DNA of 64,000 nt from Eutreptiella sp. 'Long Island Sound 2002' (GCA_964036045.1 OZ038382.1:89699795-89763794); one strand, 5' to 3'. Positions 1 through 13,800 are shown, counted from the first letter of the stretch. The notes: generated from the letters alone by a model not told the origin. A program made the numbers and translations.

Positions 1-3000
1 GATGTAGACCCCCAAAATATTGGACGGATGTACGTCCGTGAAATATTTGGGGGTCTACACCCCCAAAATATTTGACGGATGCATGTCCGTCAAATATTTG
101 ACGCATGCCCATGCCTCAGTTGTCGGGGGGGTTTAGCCCCAAAATAATTGACGGATGTATGTCGGTAAATATCTGGGGGGTCTACACCCCCCAAACATTT
201 GACGAATGTATGTCCGTCAAATATTTGACACATGCCCATGCATCAGTTATCTCGGGGGTGTAGACGACCAAAAAATTTGCCGGATGTATGTCCGTCAAAT
301 ATTTGGGGGGTCTACACCCCCAAAAAATTGGACGGATGTATGTCCGTCAAATATTTGACGCATGCCCATGCGTCAGTTATCTGGGGGGTGTTGACCCCCG
401 AAATATTTGACGAATGTATGTCCGTCAAATATTTAGGGGGTCTACAGCCCCAAAATATTTGACTGATGTATGTCCGTCAAACATTTGACGCATGCCCATG
501 CGTCTGTTATCTTGGGGTTGTAGACCCCCAAAATGTTTGACGAATGTATGTCCGTCAAATATTTGGGGGGTCTACGCCCCAAAAATATTTGACGGATGTA
601 TGTCCGTCATATATCTGACGCATGCCCATGCGTCAATTATCTAGGGGGTGTAGACCCCCCAAATGTTTGACGGATGTATGTCCGTCGGATATTTGGGGGG
701 TCTACACCCCCAAAATATTTGACGGATGTATGTCCGTCATATATCTGACGCATGCCCATGCGTCGATTATCTGGGGGGTGTAGACCCCCCAAATATTTGA
801 CGGATGTATGTCCGTCAAATATTTGGGGGGTCTACGGTCCCAAAATATTTGACGGATGTATGTCCGTCAAATATTTGACGCATGCCCATGCGTCGGTTAT
901 CTGGGGGGGGTAGACCCCCAAAATATTTGACGGATGTAGGTCCTTCAAATATTGGGGGGTTTACACCCACCAAAACATTTGACGGATGCATGTCTGTGAA
1001 ATATTTGACGCATGCCCATGCGTCAGTTATCTGGGGGGTGTAGACCCCCAAAATATTTGACGGATGTATGTCCGTCAAATATTTGACGAATGCCCATGCG
1101 TTGGTTATCTCGGGGGTGTAGACCCCCAAAATAGTTGACGGATGCACGTCCGTCAAATATTTGAAGGATCTACACCCCCAAAATATTTGACGGATGTATG
1201 TCCGTCAAATAATTGAAGGATCTACACCCCCAAAAAATTTGACGGATGTATGTCCGTCAAATATTTGACGCATGCCCATGCGTCAGTTATCTGGGGGGTG
1301 TTGACCCCCGAAATATTTGACGAATGTATGTCCGTCAAATATTTGGGGGGTCTACAGCCCCAAAATATTTGACTGATGTATGTCCGTCAAACATTTGACG
1401 CATGCCCATGCGTCTGTTATCTTGGGGTTGTAGACCCCCAAAATATTTGACGGATGTATGTCCGTCAAATATTTGACGCATGCCCATGCGTTAGTTATCT
1501 AGGGGTGTAGACCGCCAAATAATTTGACGGATGTATGTCCGTCAAATATTTGGGGGGTCTACACCCCGAAAATATTTGACGGATGTATGTCCGTCAAATA
1601 TTTGACCCATGCGCATGCGTCGGTTATCTGGGGGGTGTAGACCCCCCAAATATTTGATGGATGTATGTCTGTGAAATATTTGGGGGGTCTACACCCCCAA
1701 AATATTTGGCAGATGTGTGTCCGTCAAATATTTGACGCATGCCCATGCGTCAGTTATCTAGGGGGTGCAAACCCCCAAAATATTTGACGGATGTATGTCC
1801 GTCAAACACTTGGGGGGTCTACACCCCCAAAATATTTGACGGACATGCATCCGTCAAATATTTGGGGGGTGTACACCCCCAAGATATTTGACGGATGTAT
1901 GTCCGTCATATATCTGACGCATGCCCATGCGTCGATTATCTGGGGGGTGTAGACCCCCCAAATATTTGACAGATGTATGTCCGTCAAATATTTGGGGGGT
2001 CTACGGCCCTAAAATATTTGACGGACATGGATCCGTCAAATATTTGGGGGGTCTACACCCCCAAAATATTTGACGGATGTATGTCCGTCATATATCTGAC
2101 GCATGCCCATGCGTCGATCATCTGGGGGGTGTAGACCCCCAAAATATTTGACGGATGTATGTCCGTCAAATATTTGGGGGGTCTACGTCCCCAAAATATT
2201 TGACGGATGTATGTCCGTCAAATATTTGACGCATGCCCATGCGTTGGTTATCTGGGGGATGTAGACCCCCAAAATATTTGACGGATGTAGGTCCTTCAAA
2301 TATTGGGGGGTTTACATCCCCAAAACATTTGACGGATGCATGTCCGTGAAATATTTGACGCATGCCCATGCGTCAGTTATCTGGGGGGTGTAGACCCTCA
2401 AAATATTTGACGGATGTATGTCCGTCAAATATTTGACGAATGCCCATGCGTCAGTTATCTGGGGGGGTAGACCCCCCAAATATTTGACGGATGTATATCC
2501 GTCAAATATTTGGGGGGTCTACAGCCCCAAAATATATGACGGATGTATGTCTGTCAAATATTTGACAAATGCCCATGCGTTGGTTATCTCGGGGGTGTAG
2601 ACCCCCAAAATAGTTGACGGATGCATGTCCGTCAAATATTTGAAGGATCTACACCCCCAAAATATTTGACGGATGTATGTCCGTCAAATGATTGAAGGAT
2701 CTACACCTCCAAAATATTTGACGGATGCATGTCCGTCAAATATTTGACGCATGCCCATGCGTCAGTTATGTGGGGGTGTAGACCGCCAAATAATTTGACG
2801 GATGTATGTCCGTCAAATATTTGGGGGGGTCTGCACCCCGAAAATATTTGACGGATGTATGTCCGTCAAATATTTGACCCATGCGCATGCGTCAGTTATC
2901 TGGGGGGTGTAGACCCCCCAAATTTTTGACGGATGTATGTCGGTGAAATATTTGGGGGGTCTACACCCCCAAAATATTTGACGGATGTGTGTCCGTCAAA

Positions 3001-3846
3001 TATTTGACGCATGCCCATGCGTCAGTTATCTGGGGGGTGTAAACCCCCAAAATAGTTGACGTATGTATGTCCGTCAAATATTTGGGGGGTCTACGTCCCC
3101 AAAATATTTGACGGATGCATGTCCGTCAAAAATTTGACGCATGCGCATGTGTCAGTTATCTGGGGGGTGTAGACCCCAACAATACTTGACGGATATATGT
3201 CCGTCAAATATTTGGGGGGTCTACACACCCAAAAAAATTTGACGGATGTATGTCCGTCAAATGTTAGACGCATGCCCATGCGTCAAATATTTGGGGCAGT
3301 AGACCCCCCAAATATTTGACGGATGTATGTCCGTCAAATATTTTGGGGGGTCTACACCCCCCCGAAAATATTTGGCGGATGTATGTCCGTCAAATATTGG
3401 GGGGGGGTCTACACCCCCAAAATATTTGACGGATGTATGTCCGTCAAATATTTGGGGGGTCTACACCCCGAAAATATTTGACGGATGCATGTGTGTCAAA
3501 TATTTGAAGCACGCCCATTCGTCAGTTATCTACGGGGTGTAGACCCCCAAAATATTTGACGGATGTATGTGCGTCAAATATTTGGGGGGTCTACATCCCC
3601 AAAATATTTGACGGCTGTATGTCCGTCAAATATTTGACGCATGCCCATGAGTCAGTTATCTGGGGGGTGTAGACCCCCGAAATATTTGACGTATGTATGT
3701 CCGTCAAATATTTGGGGGGTCTACACCCCCCAAATCTTTGACGGACGTATTTCCGTCACATATTTGACGCATGCCCGTGCGTCAGTTATCTGGGGGGTGT
3801 AGACACCCAAAATATTTGACGGACGTATGTCCGTCAACTATTTGAA
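1..3846. repeat. Satellite A: tandem array of three palindromic modules
   Basis: The whole stretch is a tandem array, cut by the window's left edge. Three modules alternate: an AT-flanked palindrome around GACGGATGTATGTCCGTC, a second around GACGCATGCCCATGCGTC, and a G5-6/C5 hairpin around TCTACA or TGTAGA. Unit order varies, giving periods near 50 bp (modules 1 and 3) and near 130 bp (all three). Copies differ by scattered substitutions that often spare the palindrome arms. Short open frames occur on both strands because the modules lack stops; they show no protein-like conservation and I do not call genes. The array stops abruptly at about 3846, where satellite B begins. Confidence 0.93.
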
Positions 3847-4635
3847 CGCGCTTGAAAAGTCCTTGCGACCACACCACGGCTCAAAACCGGCATCCAAGTG
3901 GCTCAAAACGACCGGGGAGCCAAGGCGCATCACCACAAACAAGTTTCGTCGCATTTGGAGCCGTCTAGCCCGTTCTACGGCCGATTTAGTGTGCAAAAAA
4001 GGCCGTTTTTGGGCTGTTTTTGGCTGTTTTCAGGACGATCGTCCTGAAAATTCAGGACGATCGCCGCTACGCCAAGCAGGTGTTTCCGATGAGGGCCGTT
4101 GTTCTTTCATGGCGCTTGGGCTATCAAAGGATGGCAAATGGGTGTTCAATAAGGCGTGCACCACGCCGTGGTGCCACGCAGTGGTCCATTTTGAGGTTAA
4201 AATGAGTCATTTTCCAGCCGCATTTCAGGACCATCGCAACAAACATCAGCAGGCGCTTAAAAACTCCTTGAGACCACACCGCGGCTCAAAACCGGCATCC
4301 AAGTAGCTCAAACTGACCGCGGAGCCAAGGCGCATCACCACAAACAAGTTTCGTTGCATTTGGTGCCGTCTAGTCCGTTCTACGGCCAATTTAGTGTCCA
4401 AAAATGGCCGTTTTTAGGCTGTTTTTGGCCGTTTACAGGACGATCGTCGTGAAAACTCAAGACGATCGTTGGTTTGTCTAGTAGCCGCTATATTGTGGCT
4501 GACACCGGCATCAAGTAGCTCAGGGAAGCAAACGCGCATCACGAGAAACAGGTTTTGTACCGTTCCGATCTGTCTAGCCCGTTTTACGGCCGAATTAGTG
4601 TCCAAAAATGGCCGTTTTTGGGTTGTTTTCATGCA
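3847..4635 (+). repeat. Satellite B, truncated forward units
   Basis: This is the first copy set of the family that fills the next 16 kb. Marks are the CAGGACGATCGTCCTG-type palindrome, a 'fixed-arm' block ending in CTAGCCCGTTCTACGGCC, and a block reading GGGTGTTCAATAAGGCGTG. The units are shortened to about 150-400 bp and lack the CAG-rich tract and the CTAGGACC hairpin of full units. They sit between satellite A and the left unique arm. Confidence 0.85.
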
Positions 4636-4654
4636 TACACTCTTTTGAAAAATG

Positions 4655-4674
4655 GCAAGTGGGCTTTCCCTTGC
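4655..4674. repeat. Constant-loop hairpin (arms GCAAG/CTTGC)
   Basis: Five-base arms flank loop TGGGCTTTCC, the reverse complement of GGAAAGCCCA seen at 21014-21023. A degenerate sibling with loop TGGTCTTTCC and arms CAAG/CTTG is at 4760-4777. Confidence 0.7.
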
Positions 4675-5229
4675 TACTTAACAAAGCATTAGGTGAGGTC
4701 AACAAGCATGGATTGAACGTTTGTACAACGTGGATTTTGTGGGGCAATGTTCGGATGGCCAAGTGGTCTTTCCCTTGCTGCTGAACATAGGTTGCAACTT
4801 CACCAACTCCAAGATCTCCAAGGGGTTTGGAAGTGTTCGTATCCATGTTGTATGTGGTTTGGCGCAACCATCATACATCATGGGCCACATTTAGGAAGAA
4901 CCTCTGCCATGAAAAATGTGCATGTCTCAAGATATCTAGGTTTACCAAGTCTTGTGGTTTTGTGCCAACGGCACGGAGGCTAGGGGGCAACGGGTGCTAT
5001 GCTCTTGGCCGGTGGGAAGCGGCCCCTCCGGTATACAAACAACCCATCGGAGCAACGTAGCACCTAAGACCGGGGGATTTACTCTAGTCGGGGGAGTAGA
5101 GTTAGGTCATCGTGACCTTATGGGCTGTATACCAACATTGTACTAATTTTCCAATTGTTCATGTACATTTGTGTGCCCGACCATGTTATACCACAATGAC
5201 AAGATTGCCACAAAACGTGGCACATAAAG

Positions 5230-5257
5230 CATGGCAAGTAGGCTTTCTCCTGCCATG
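5230..5257. repeat. Constant-loop hairpin (arms CATGGCA/TGCCATG)
   Basis: Seven-base perfect arms flank a 14-nt loop containing TAGGCTTTCT, the reverse complement of the AGAAAGCCTA core. The counterpart in the right arm, at 20522-20545, has different arms. Confidence 0.75.
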
Positions 5258-5430
5258 TCATTGGGGAGTCAATGTATATGATGTCTTTTCAGATGCCTTG
5301 ACATGTTACAAATTTGATTACCAATTTTCGACTCACAACCACTCCCACAATCCATTACATAGGATCGCTTGGTATGCGTTGTGCAAGACTAGGACCCAGC
5401 TCGGTCCTAGTTCGAGTCTTATTTACCGAG

Positions 5431-7796
5431 CTAGGTTTACCCTGTCGAGGTTTTACATCACCTTTTAGGGGCCAAGGATGACCTACACGTTTTAGCAGCA
5501 ACAGCAGCAGCAGCTGCAAGCAAGCAAGCAAGCAGGCGCTTGAAAAATCCTTGCGACCACACCGCGGCTCAAAACCGGCATCCAAGTAGCTCAAAACGAC
5601 CGGGGAGCCAAGGCGCATCACCACAAACAGGTTTCGTTGCATTTTGAGCCGTCTAGCCCGTTCTACGGCCAATTTAGTGTCCAAAAATGGCCGTTTTTAG
5701 GCTGTTTTCGGCTGTGTTCAGGACGATCGTCCTGAAAGTTCAGGACGATCGCCGCTACGGCAAGCACGTGTTTGCGATGAGGGCCGTTTTTCTTTCATGG
5801 CAATTGGGCTATTAAAGGATGGCAAATGGGTGTTCAATGTGGCATGTAGCATGCCGTGGTGCCAGACGGTGGTCCATTTTGAGGTAAAAATGAGCCATTT
5901 TCCAGCCGTGTTTCAGGACAATCGTCGTAACCATGGAGGCACATCTCTAAAGCAAGCGGTCTTTCCTAAACGGTGATTTCAAATGTGTTACGCAAGACTA
6001 GGACCCAGCTCCGTCCTAGTTCGAGTCTTGATCACCGAGTTGGGTTTATCCTGTCGAGGTTTTACACCACCTTTTAGGGGCAAAGGGTGAGCAACACGTT
6101 TTAGCAAGCAGCAGCAGCAAGCAAGCAAGCGGCAGGCGCTTGAAAAGTCCTTGGGACCACACCGCGGCTCAAAACCGGCATCCAAATAGCTCAAAACGAC
6201 CGGGGAGCCAGGGCGCATCACCAAAAACAAGTTTCGTTGCATTTCGGGCCATCTAGCCCGTTCTACGGCCGATTTAGTGTCCAAAAATGGCCGTTTTTGG
6301 GCTGTTTTTGGCTGTTTTCAGGACGATCGTCCTGAAAGTTCAGGACGATTGCCGCTACGCCAAGCAGGTGTTTCCGATGAGGGCTGTTGTTCTTGCATGG
6401 TGATTGGGCTATCAAAGGATGGCAAATGGGTGTTCAATAAGGCGTGTACCATGCCGTGGTGCCACGCGGTGGGTCATTTTGAGGTGAAAATGAGCCGTTT
6501 TTGTGCCGTGTTTCAGGACAATCGTCGTATATATTGAGGCACATCTCTAAAGCAAGCGGTCTTTCCTCAAAGGTGATTTCCAATGCGTTATGCAACACTA
6601 GGACCCAGCTCGGTCCTAGTTCGAGTCTTGATTACTGAGTTGGGTTTACCCTGTCGAGGTTTTACACCACCTTTTAGGGGCCAAGGGTGAGCAACACGTT
6701 TTAGCAAGCGGCAGCAAGCAGCAGCAGCAACAGGCGGTCAAAAAGACCTTGCGACCACACCGTGGCTCAAAACCGGCATCCAAGGAGCTCAAAACGACCG
6801 GAGAGTAAAGGCGCATCACCACATCCAAGTTTCGTTGCATTTTGAGCCATCTAGCCCGTTCTACGGCGAATTTAGTGTCCAAAAATGGCCGTTTTTAGGC
6901 TGTTTTCGGCTGTTTTCAAGACGATCGTCCTGAAAGTTCACGACGATCGCGGCTACGCCAAGCAGGTGTTTCCGATGAGGGCCTTTGTTCTTTCATGGCG
7001 ATTGGGCTATCAAAGGATGGCAAATGGGTGTTCAATAAGGCGTGTACCACGCCCCGGTGCCACGCGGTGGTCCATTTTGAGGTGAAAATGAGCCGTTTTT
7101 GAGCCGTGTTTCAGGACAATCGCCGTAAGCATGGAGGCATATCTCCAAAGCACGCAGTGTTTCCTCCACGGTGATTTCCCATGCGTTACGCAAGACTAGG
7201 AACCACATCGGTCCTAGTTCGAGTCTTGATTACCGAGCCGGGTTTACCCTGTCGAGGTTTTACACCACCTTTTAGGGTCCAAGGGTGAGCAACACATTTT
7301 AGCAGCAGCAGCAGCAAGCAGCGGCAACAGCAGCAGCAAGCAGCAGCAGGCGGTTAAAAAATCCTTGCGACCAAACCGTGGCTCAAAACCGGCATCCAAG
7401 TAACTCAAAACGACCGGGGAGCAAACGCGCATCAGCGGAAATAGGTTTCGTGGTGCTTCGAGCCGTCTAACCCGTTCCATGGCCAATTTGGTGTCCAAAA
7501 CTGGCGGTTTTTGGGCTGTTTTCAGGACGGTCGTTGTGAGAACTCAGGACGATCGGCGGTGTGCCGAGTAGGTGTTTCCAATGAGGGCCGTTGTTCTTCC
7601 ATGGCGATCGGGCTATCGAATGATTGGAAATTCGTGTTCAACAAGGCACGTACCATGCTGTCGTGCCACGCGGCGGTCCATTTTGAGGTGAAAATGAGCC
7701 GTTTTTGAGCCGTGTTTTCAGAACAATCGTCCTGACCGTGGAGGCAAATTTCTAAAGCAAACAGCCTTTCCTCCACGGTGATTTGGAATGCGTTAA
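5431..7796 (+). repeat. Satellite B, forward block 1 (about four units near 600 bp)
   Basis: Unit order is: GTTTACCCTGTCGAGG block, a CAG/CAA-rich tract of 20-60 bp, the fixed-arm block, the CAGGACGATCGTCCTG palindrome, the GGGTGTTCAATAAGG block, a TCTAAAGCAAGCGGTCTTT block, and a CTAGGACC...GGTCCTAG hairpin. Every unit carries 60-110 codon open frames in several phases. They are shadows of one repeat, broken differently in each copy, so I call no genes. Confidence 0.92.
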
Positions 7797-10700
7797 TCAA
7801 CACTCGAACTAGGACCGAGCTGAGTCCTAGTCTTGCGTAGCGCATTGGAGATCACTGTTGAGGAAAGACTGCTTGCTTTCAAGATGTGCCTCCACGGTCA
7901 GGACGATGGTCCTGAAACACGGCTGAAAAACGGCTTGTTTTCACGTCAAAATGGACCACCGCGTGGCACCACGGCGTGGTACACGCCTTATTGAACACGC
8001 ATTTGCCATCCTTTGATAGCCCAATCGCCATGAAAGAACAAAGGCCCTCATCGGAAACACGTGCTTGGCGTAGCGGCGATCGTCCTGAACTTTCAGGACG
8101 ATCGTCCTGAAAACGGCCAAAAACAGCCCAAAAACGGCCATTTTTGGACGCTAAATCGGCCGTAGAACGAGCTAGATGGCTGGAAATGCAACGAAACTTG
8201 TTTGTGGTGATGCGCCTTGGCTCCCCGGTCGTTTAGAGCTACTTGCATGCCGGTTTTGAGCCGCGGTGTGGTCGCAAGTACTTTTTAACCGCCTGCTTGC
8301 TGTTGCTGCTTGCTGCTGCTGCTGCTGCTGCTGTTGCTAAAACGTGTAGCTCAGCCTTGGACCCTAAAAGGTGGTGTAAAATCTCGAGAGGGCAAACCCA
8401 GCTCGGTAATCAAGACTCGAACTAGGACCGAGCTGGGTCCTAGTCCTTGCGTAACGCATTGGAGATCACCGTTGAAGAAAGACCGCTTGCTTTGCAAATG
8501 TGCCTCCACAGTCAGGACAATCGTCCTGAAATATGGCTCAAAAACGGCTTATTTTCACCTCAAAATGGACCACCGTGTGGCACCACGGCATGGTACATGC
8601 CACATTGAACACCCATTTGCCATGATTTGATAGCCCAATCGCCATGAAAGAACAACGGCCCTCATTGGAAACACCCACTTGACACACCGGCGATCGTGCT
8701 GAACTTTCAGGACGATCGTCCTCAAAACAGCCCAAAAACGGCCATTTTGGGACACTAAATCGGCCGTAGAACGGGCTAGACGGCTCAAAACGCAACCAAA
8801 CTTGTTTGTGGTGATGCGCGTTTGCTCCCCGGTCGTTTTGAGATACTTGGTTGCCGGTTTTCACCCACAGCGTGGTCGGGACTTTTGGACCGCCTGCTGC
8901 GGCTGCTTGCTGCTGCTTGCTGTTGCTTGCTAAAACGTGTTGCTCACCCTTGGCCCCTAAAAGGTGGTGTAATACCTCGACAGGGTAAACCCAGCTCGGT
9001 AATCAAGACTCGAACTAGGACCGAGCTGGGTCCTAGTCTTGCGTAGCGCATTGGAGATCACCTTTGAGGAAAGACTGCTTGCTTTCTAGATGTGCCTCCA
9101 CGGTCAGGACGATGGTCCTTAAACACGGCTCAAAAACGGCTTGTTTTCACCTCAAAATGGACCACCGCGTGGCAGCACGGTGTGGTACACGCCTTATTGA
9201 ACACCCATTTGCCATCCTTTGATAGCCCAATCGCCATGAAAGAACAACGGCCCTCATCGGAAAAACCTGCTTGCCGTAGCGGCGATCGTCCTGGAATTTC
9301 AGGACGATCGTCCTGAAAACAGCCGAAAACAGCCCAAAAACGGCCTTTTTTGGAAACTCAATAGACCGTAGAACGGGCTAGACGGCTCCAAATGCAACGA
9401 AACTTGTTTGTGGTGATGCGCGTTTGCTCCCCGGTCGTTTTGAGCTACTTGGATGCCGGTTTTGAACCGCGGTGTGGTCGCAAGGACTTTTTACTCGCCT
9501 GCTGCTGCTGCTGCTTGTTGCTGCTGCTTGCTGTGGCTGCTAAAACGTGTTGCTCATCCTTGGCCCCTAAAAGTTGGGGTAAAACCTCGACAGGGTAAAC
9601 CCAGCTCGGTAATCAAGACTCGAACTAGGACCGAGCTGGGTCCTAGTCTTGCATAACGCATGGGAAATCACCGTTGAAGAAAGACCGCTTGCTTTAGAGA
9701 TGTGCCTCCATGGTTACGGCGATCGTCCTGAAACACGGCTCAAAAACGGCTCATTTTCACGTCAAAATGGACCACCGCGGGGCACCACGGCGTGGTACAC
9801 GCTTCATTGAACACCCATTTGCCATCCTTTGATAGCCCAATCGCCATGAAAGAACAACGGCCCTCATCGCAAACCTGCTTGGCGTAGCGGCGATCGTCCT
9901 GAACTTTCAGGACGATCGTCCTGAAAACGGCCAAAAACAGCCCAAAAACGGCCATTTGTGGACACTAAATGGGCCGTAGAACGGGCTAGACGGCTCAAAA
10001 CGCAACGAAACTTGTTTGTGGTGATGGGCCTTGGCTCCCCGGTCGTTTTGAGCTACTTGGATGCCGGTTTTGAGCAACAGTGTGGTCGCAAGGACTTTAG
10101 GACCTTCTGCTGCTTGCTGCTGCTGCTTGCTGTTGCTGCTAAACGTGTTGCTCAGCCTTGGGCCCTAAAAGGTGGTGCAAAACCTCGACAGGGTAAACCC
10201 AGCTCGGTAATCAAGACTCCAACTAGGACCGAGCTGGCCCCTAGTCTTGCGTAGCGCATTGGAGATCACCGTTGAGGAAAGACTGCTTGCTTTCTAGATG
10301 TGCCTCCACGGTGGGGACGATGGTCCTTAAACACGGCTCAAAAACGGCTTGTTTTCACCTCAAAATGGACCACCGCGTGGCACCACGGCGTGGTACACGC
10401 CTTATTGAACACCCATTTGCCATCCTTTGATAGCCCAATCGCCATGAAAGAACAACGGCCCTCATCGGAAACACCTGCTTGGCGTAGCGGCGATCGTCCT
10501 GAACTTTCAGGACGATCGTCCTGAAAACGGCCAAAAACAGCCCCAAAACGGCCATTTTTGGACGCTAAATCGGCCGTAGAACGAGCTAGACAGCTCGAAA
10601 TGCAACGAAACCTGTTTGTGGTGATGCGCCTTGGCTCCCCGGTTGTTTTGAGCTAACTGCATGCCGGTTTTGAGCCACAGTGTGGTCCCAAGGACTTTCC

Positions 10701-10815
10701 CAAGGACTGCTGCTTGCTGCTTGCTGCTTGCTGCTGCTAAAGCGCGTTGCTCAGCCTTGGCCCCTAAAAGGTGGTGTAAAACCTCGACAGGGTAAACCCA
10801 GCTCGGTAACCAAGA
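7797..10815 (-). repeat. Satellite B, reverse block 1
   Basis: The same unit reads on the minus strand. The switch from the previous block lies inside the CTAGGACC hairpin at about 7797-7830, so the two blocks form a head-to-head inverted repeat. Copies contain (CTG)n-rich tracts near 8300, 8900, 9500, 10110 and 10710. Confidence 0.92.
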
Positions 10816-13800
10816 CTACGACCCAGCTCGATCCTAGTTCGAGTCTTGATTACCGAGCTGGGTTTACCCTGTCGACGTTTTGCACCACCTTTTGGGGTCC
10901 AAGGCTGAGCTACACGTTTTAGCAGCAGCAAGCCGCAGCAGCAAGCAGTAGCAAGCAGGCGGTTAAAAAGTCCTTGCCACCACACGGCGGCTCAAAACCG
11001 GCATCCAAGTAGCTCAAAACGACCGGGGAGCAAAGGCGCATCACCACAAACAAGTTTCGTTGCGTTTCGAGCCGTCTAGCCTCTTCTACGGCCCATTCCG
11101 TGTCCAAAAATGGTCGTTTTTGGGCTGTTTTTGGCCGTATTTAGGACGATCGTCCTGAAAGTTCACGACGATCGCCCCTAGGCCAAGCAGGTGTTTCCTG
11201 TGAGGGCCGTTGTTCTTTCATGGCGATTGGGCTATTAAAGGATGGCAAATGGGTGTTCAATAAGGCGTGTACCACTCCGTGGTGCCACGCGGTGGTCCAT
11301 TTTGAGGTGAAAATGAGCCGCTTTTCACCCGTGATTCAGGACCATCGCCGAAACCATGGAGGCACATCTCTAAAGCAAGCGGTCTTTCTTCAACAGTGAT
11401 TTCCCATGCGTTACGCAAGACTAGGACCCAGCTCGGTCCTAGTTCGAGTCTTGATCACCGAGGTGGGTTTACTCTGTCGAGGTTTTACACCACCTTTTAG
11501 GGTCCAAGGATGACCTACACGTTTTAGCAAGCAGCAGAAGCAAGCAGCAAGCAAGCAGCAGCAGCAGCAGGCGGTTAAAAATTCCTTGCGACAATACCGC
11601 GGCTCAAAACCGGCTTCCAAGTAGCTCAAAACGACCGCGGAGGAAGGGCGCATCACCACAAACAGGTTTCGTTGCATTTGGAGCCGTCTAGCCCGTTCTA
11701 TGGCCGATTTAGTGTCTAAAAATGGCCGTTTTGGGGCTGTTTTTGGCTGTTTTCAGGACGATCGTCCGGAAAGTTCAGCACGATGGCCGCTACGCCAAGC
11801 AAGTGTTTCCGATGAGGGCCGTTGTTCTTTCATGGCGATTGGGCTATCAAAGGATGGCAAATGGGTGTTCAATAAGGCGTGTACCACACCGTGGTGCCAC
11901 ACGGTGGTCCATTTTGAGGTAAAAAATGTGGCATTTTTGAGCCGTGTTTGGGGACGATCGTCGTAACCATGGAGGCACATCTCTAAAAAAAGCGGTCTTT
12001 CGTCAACGGTGATTTCCAATGCGTTACGCAAGACTAGGACCCAGCTCGGTCCTAGTTCGAGTCTTGATTACCGAGCTGGGTTTACCCTGTCGAGGTTTTA
12101 CACCACCTTTTAGGGGCCAAGGGTGAGCTACACAATTTAGCAAGCAACAGCAAGCAGCAGCACGAGCAAGCGAGGAGGCGGTCCAACAGTCCTTGCGACC
12201 ACACCGGGGCTCAAAACCGGCATCCAAGTAGCTCAAAACCAACGGGGAGCAAATGGGCATCACCGCAAATAAGTCTTGTGCCATTTCGAGCCGTCTAGCC
12301 CGTTCTACGGCCGATTTACTGTCCAAAAATGGCCGTTTTTGGGCTGTTTTTGGCCGTTTTCAGGACGATCGTCCTGAAAGTTCAGGACGATCGCCGCTAT
12401 GCCAAGCAGGTTTGCGATGAGGGCCGTTATTCTTTCATGGCGATTGGGCCATCAAACGATGGCAAATGGGTGTTCAATAAGGCGTGCACCACTCCGTGGT
12501 GCCACGCGGTGGTCCATTTTGAGGTTAAAATGAGCCGTTTTCCAGCCGTGTTTTTAGGTCAATCGCCGTAACCATGGATGCACATCTCCAAAGCAGGCAC
12601 TGTTTCCTCCACGGTGATTTCCAATGCGTTACGCAAGACTAGGACCCAGCTCGGTCCTAGTTCAAGTCTTGATTACCAAGCTGGGTTTAACCTGTGGAGG
12701 TTTTACACCACCTTTTAGGGTCCAAGGATGAGCTACACAATTTAGCAAGCAACAGCAAGCAGCAGCACGAGCAAGCGAGCAGGCGGTCCAAAAGTCCTTG
12801 CGACCACACCGCGGTCCAAAACTGGCATCTTAGTAGCTCAAAACGACCGGGGAGCAAGGGCGCATCACCAAAAACAAGTTTCGTGCTGTTTCGAGCCGTC
12901 TAGCCCGCTCTATGGCCGATGTAGTGTCCAAAAATGGCCGTTTTTGGGCTGTTTTCGGCTGTTTTCAGGGCGATCGTCCTGAAAGTTCAGGACGATCGCC
13001 GCTACGCCAAGCACGTGTTTCCAATGAGGGCCGTTGTTCTTCCATGGCGATTGGGCTAACAAATGATGGCAAATGGGTGTTCAATGTGGCATGTAGTATG
13101 CCGTGGTGCCAGACGGTGGTCCATTTTGAGGTGAAAATGAGCCGTTTTTGACCCATGCCTCAAGACGATGGTCCTAACCGTGGAGGCACATCTTCAAAGC
13201 AAGCGGTCCTTCTTCAACGGTGATTTCCAATGCGTCACGTAAGACTAGGCCCCCCCTTGGTCCTAGTTCGAGTGATTACCGAGCTGGGTTTACCCTGTCG
13301 AGGTTTTACACCACCTTTTAGGGTCCAAGGGTGAGCAACACGTTTTAGCAGCAACAACAGCAAGCAGCAGCAGCAGCAAACGCCAGAAAAATCCTTGCAC
13401 CGGCACTGTGGCTCAAAACCGGCATCCAAGTAGCTCAAAATGACCGGGGAGCAAAGGCGCATCACCACAAACAAGTTTTGTGCCGTCTCAAGCCGTCTAG
13501 CCCATTCTATGGCCAATTTAGTATCCAAAAATGGCCGTTTTTGGGCTATTTTCAGGATGATCGTTCTGAAAATTCAGGACGATCGTTGGTCTGCCACGTA
13601 GGGGTTTCCGATGAGGGCCGTTGTTGTTTCATATCGATTGGGCCACCAAAGGATGGCGAATGGGTGTTGGTTAAGACATGTACCATGCCGTGGTGCAACG
13701 CGGTGGTCCCTTTGGAGGTGAAAATGAGCCGTTTTTGAGCCGTTTTTGAGGACAATTGTCCTTACGTGGAAGCACGTCTAAAAAGTAGTAGTGTTTCTTC

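Larger units (their letters stand above)
4640..5430 (+). repeat. Left arm of an inverted pair bracketing the satellite B block
   Basis: This segment recurs in inverted orientation at about 20335-21050 with high but imperfect identity. Shared landmarks in order are: a hairpin with loop TGGGCTTTCC, a stretch around TATGTGGTTTGGCGCAACC, a GGTGCTA...TAGCACC stem, CTCTAGTCGGGGGAGTAGAG, another constant-loop hairpin, and the CTAGGACC hairpin. Open frames of 60-120 codons persist in both copies but show no recognisable domain. It could be a structured non-coding element or a decayed gene. Confidence 0.8.

Noticed and set aside
1-3846. CRISPR-like array of palindromic repeats
   Set aside because: There are no unique spacers; intervening segments are themselves repeated, periods vary, and no cas-like gene is near.
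4978-5103. 5S rRNA or spliced-leader gene
   Set aside because: The stem-rich sequence does not match conserved 5S or other rRNA motifs that I know.
5395-5435. tRNA-derived SINE with a B-box (AGTTCGAGTC) in satellite B
   Set aside because: The motif is part of a fixed hairpin, no A-box is at the right distance, and no poly-A or T-run terminator follows.
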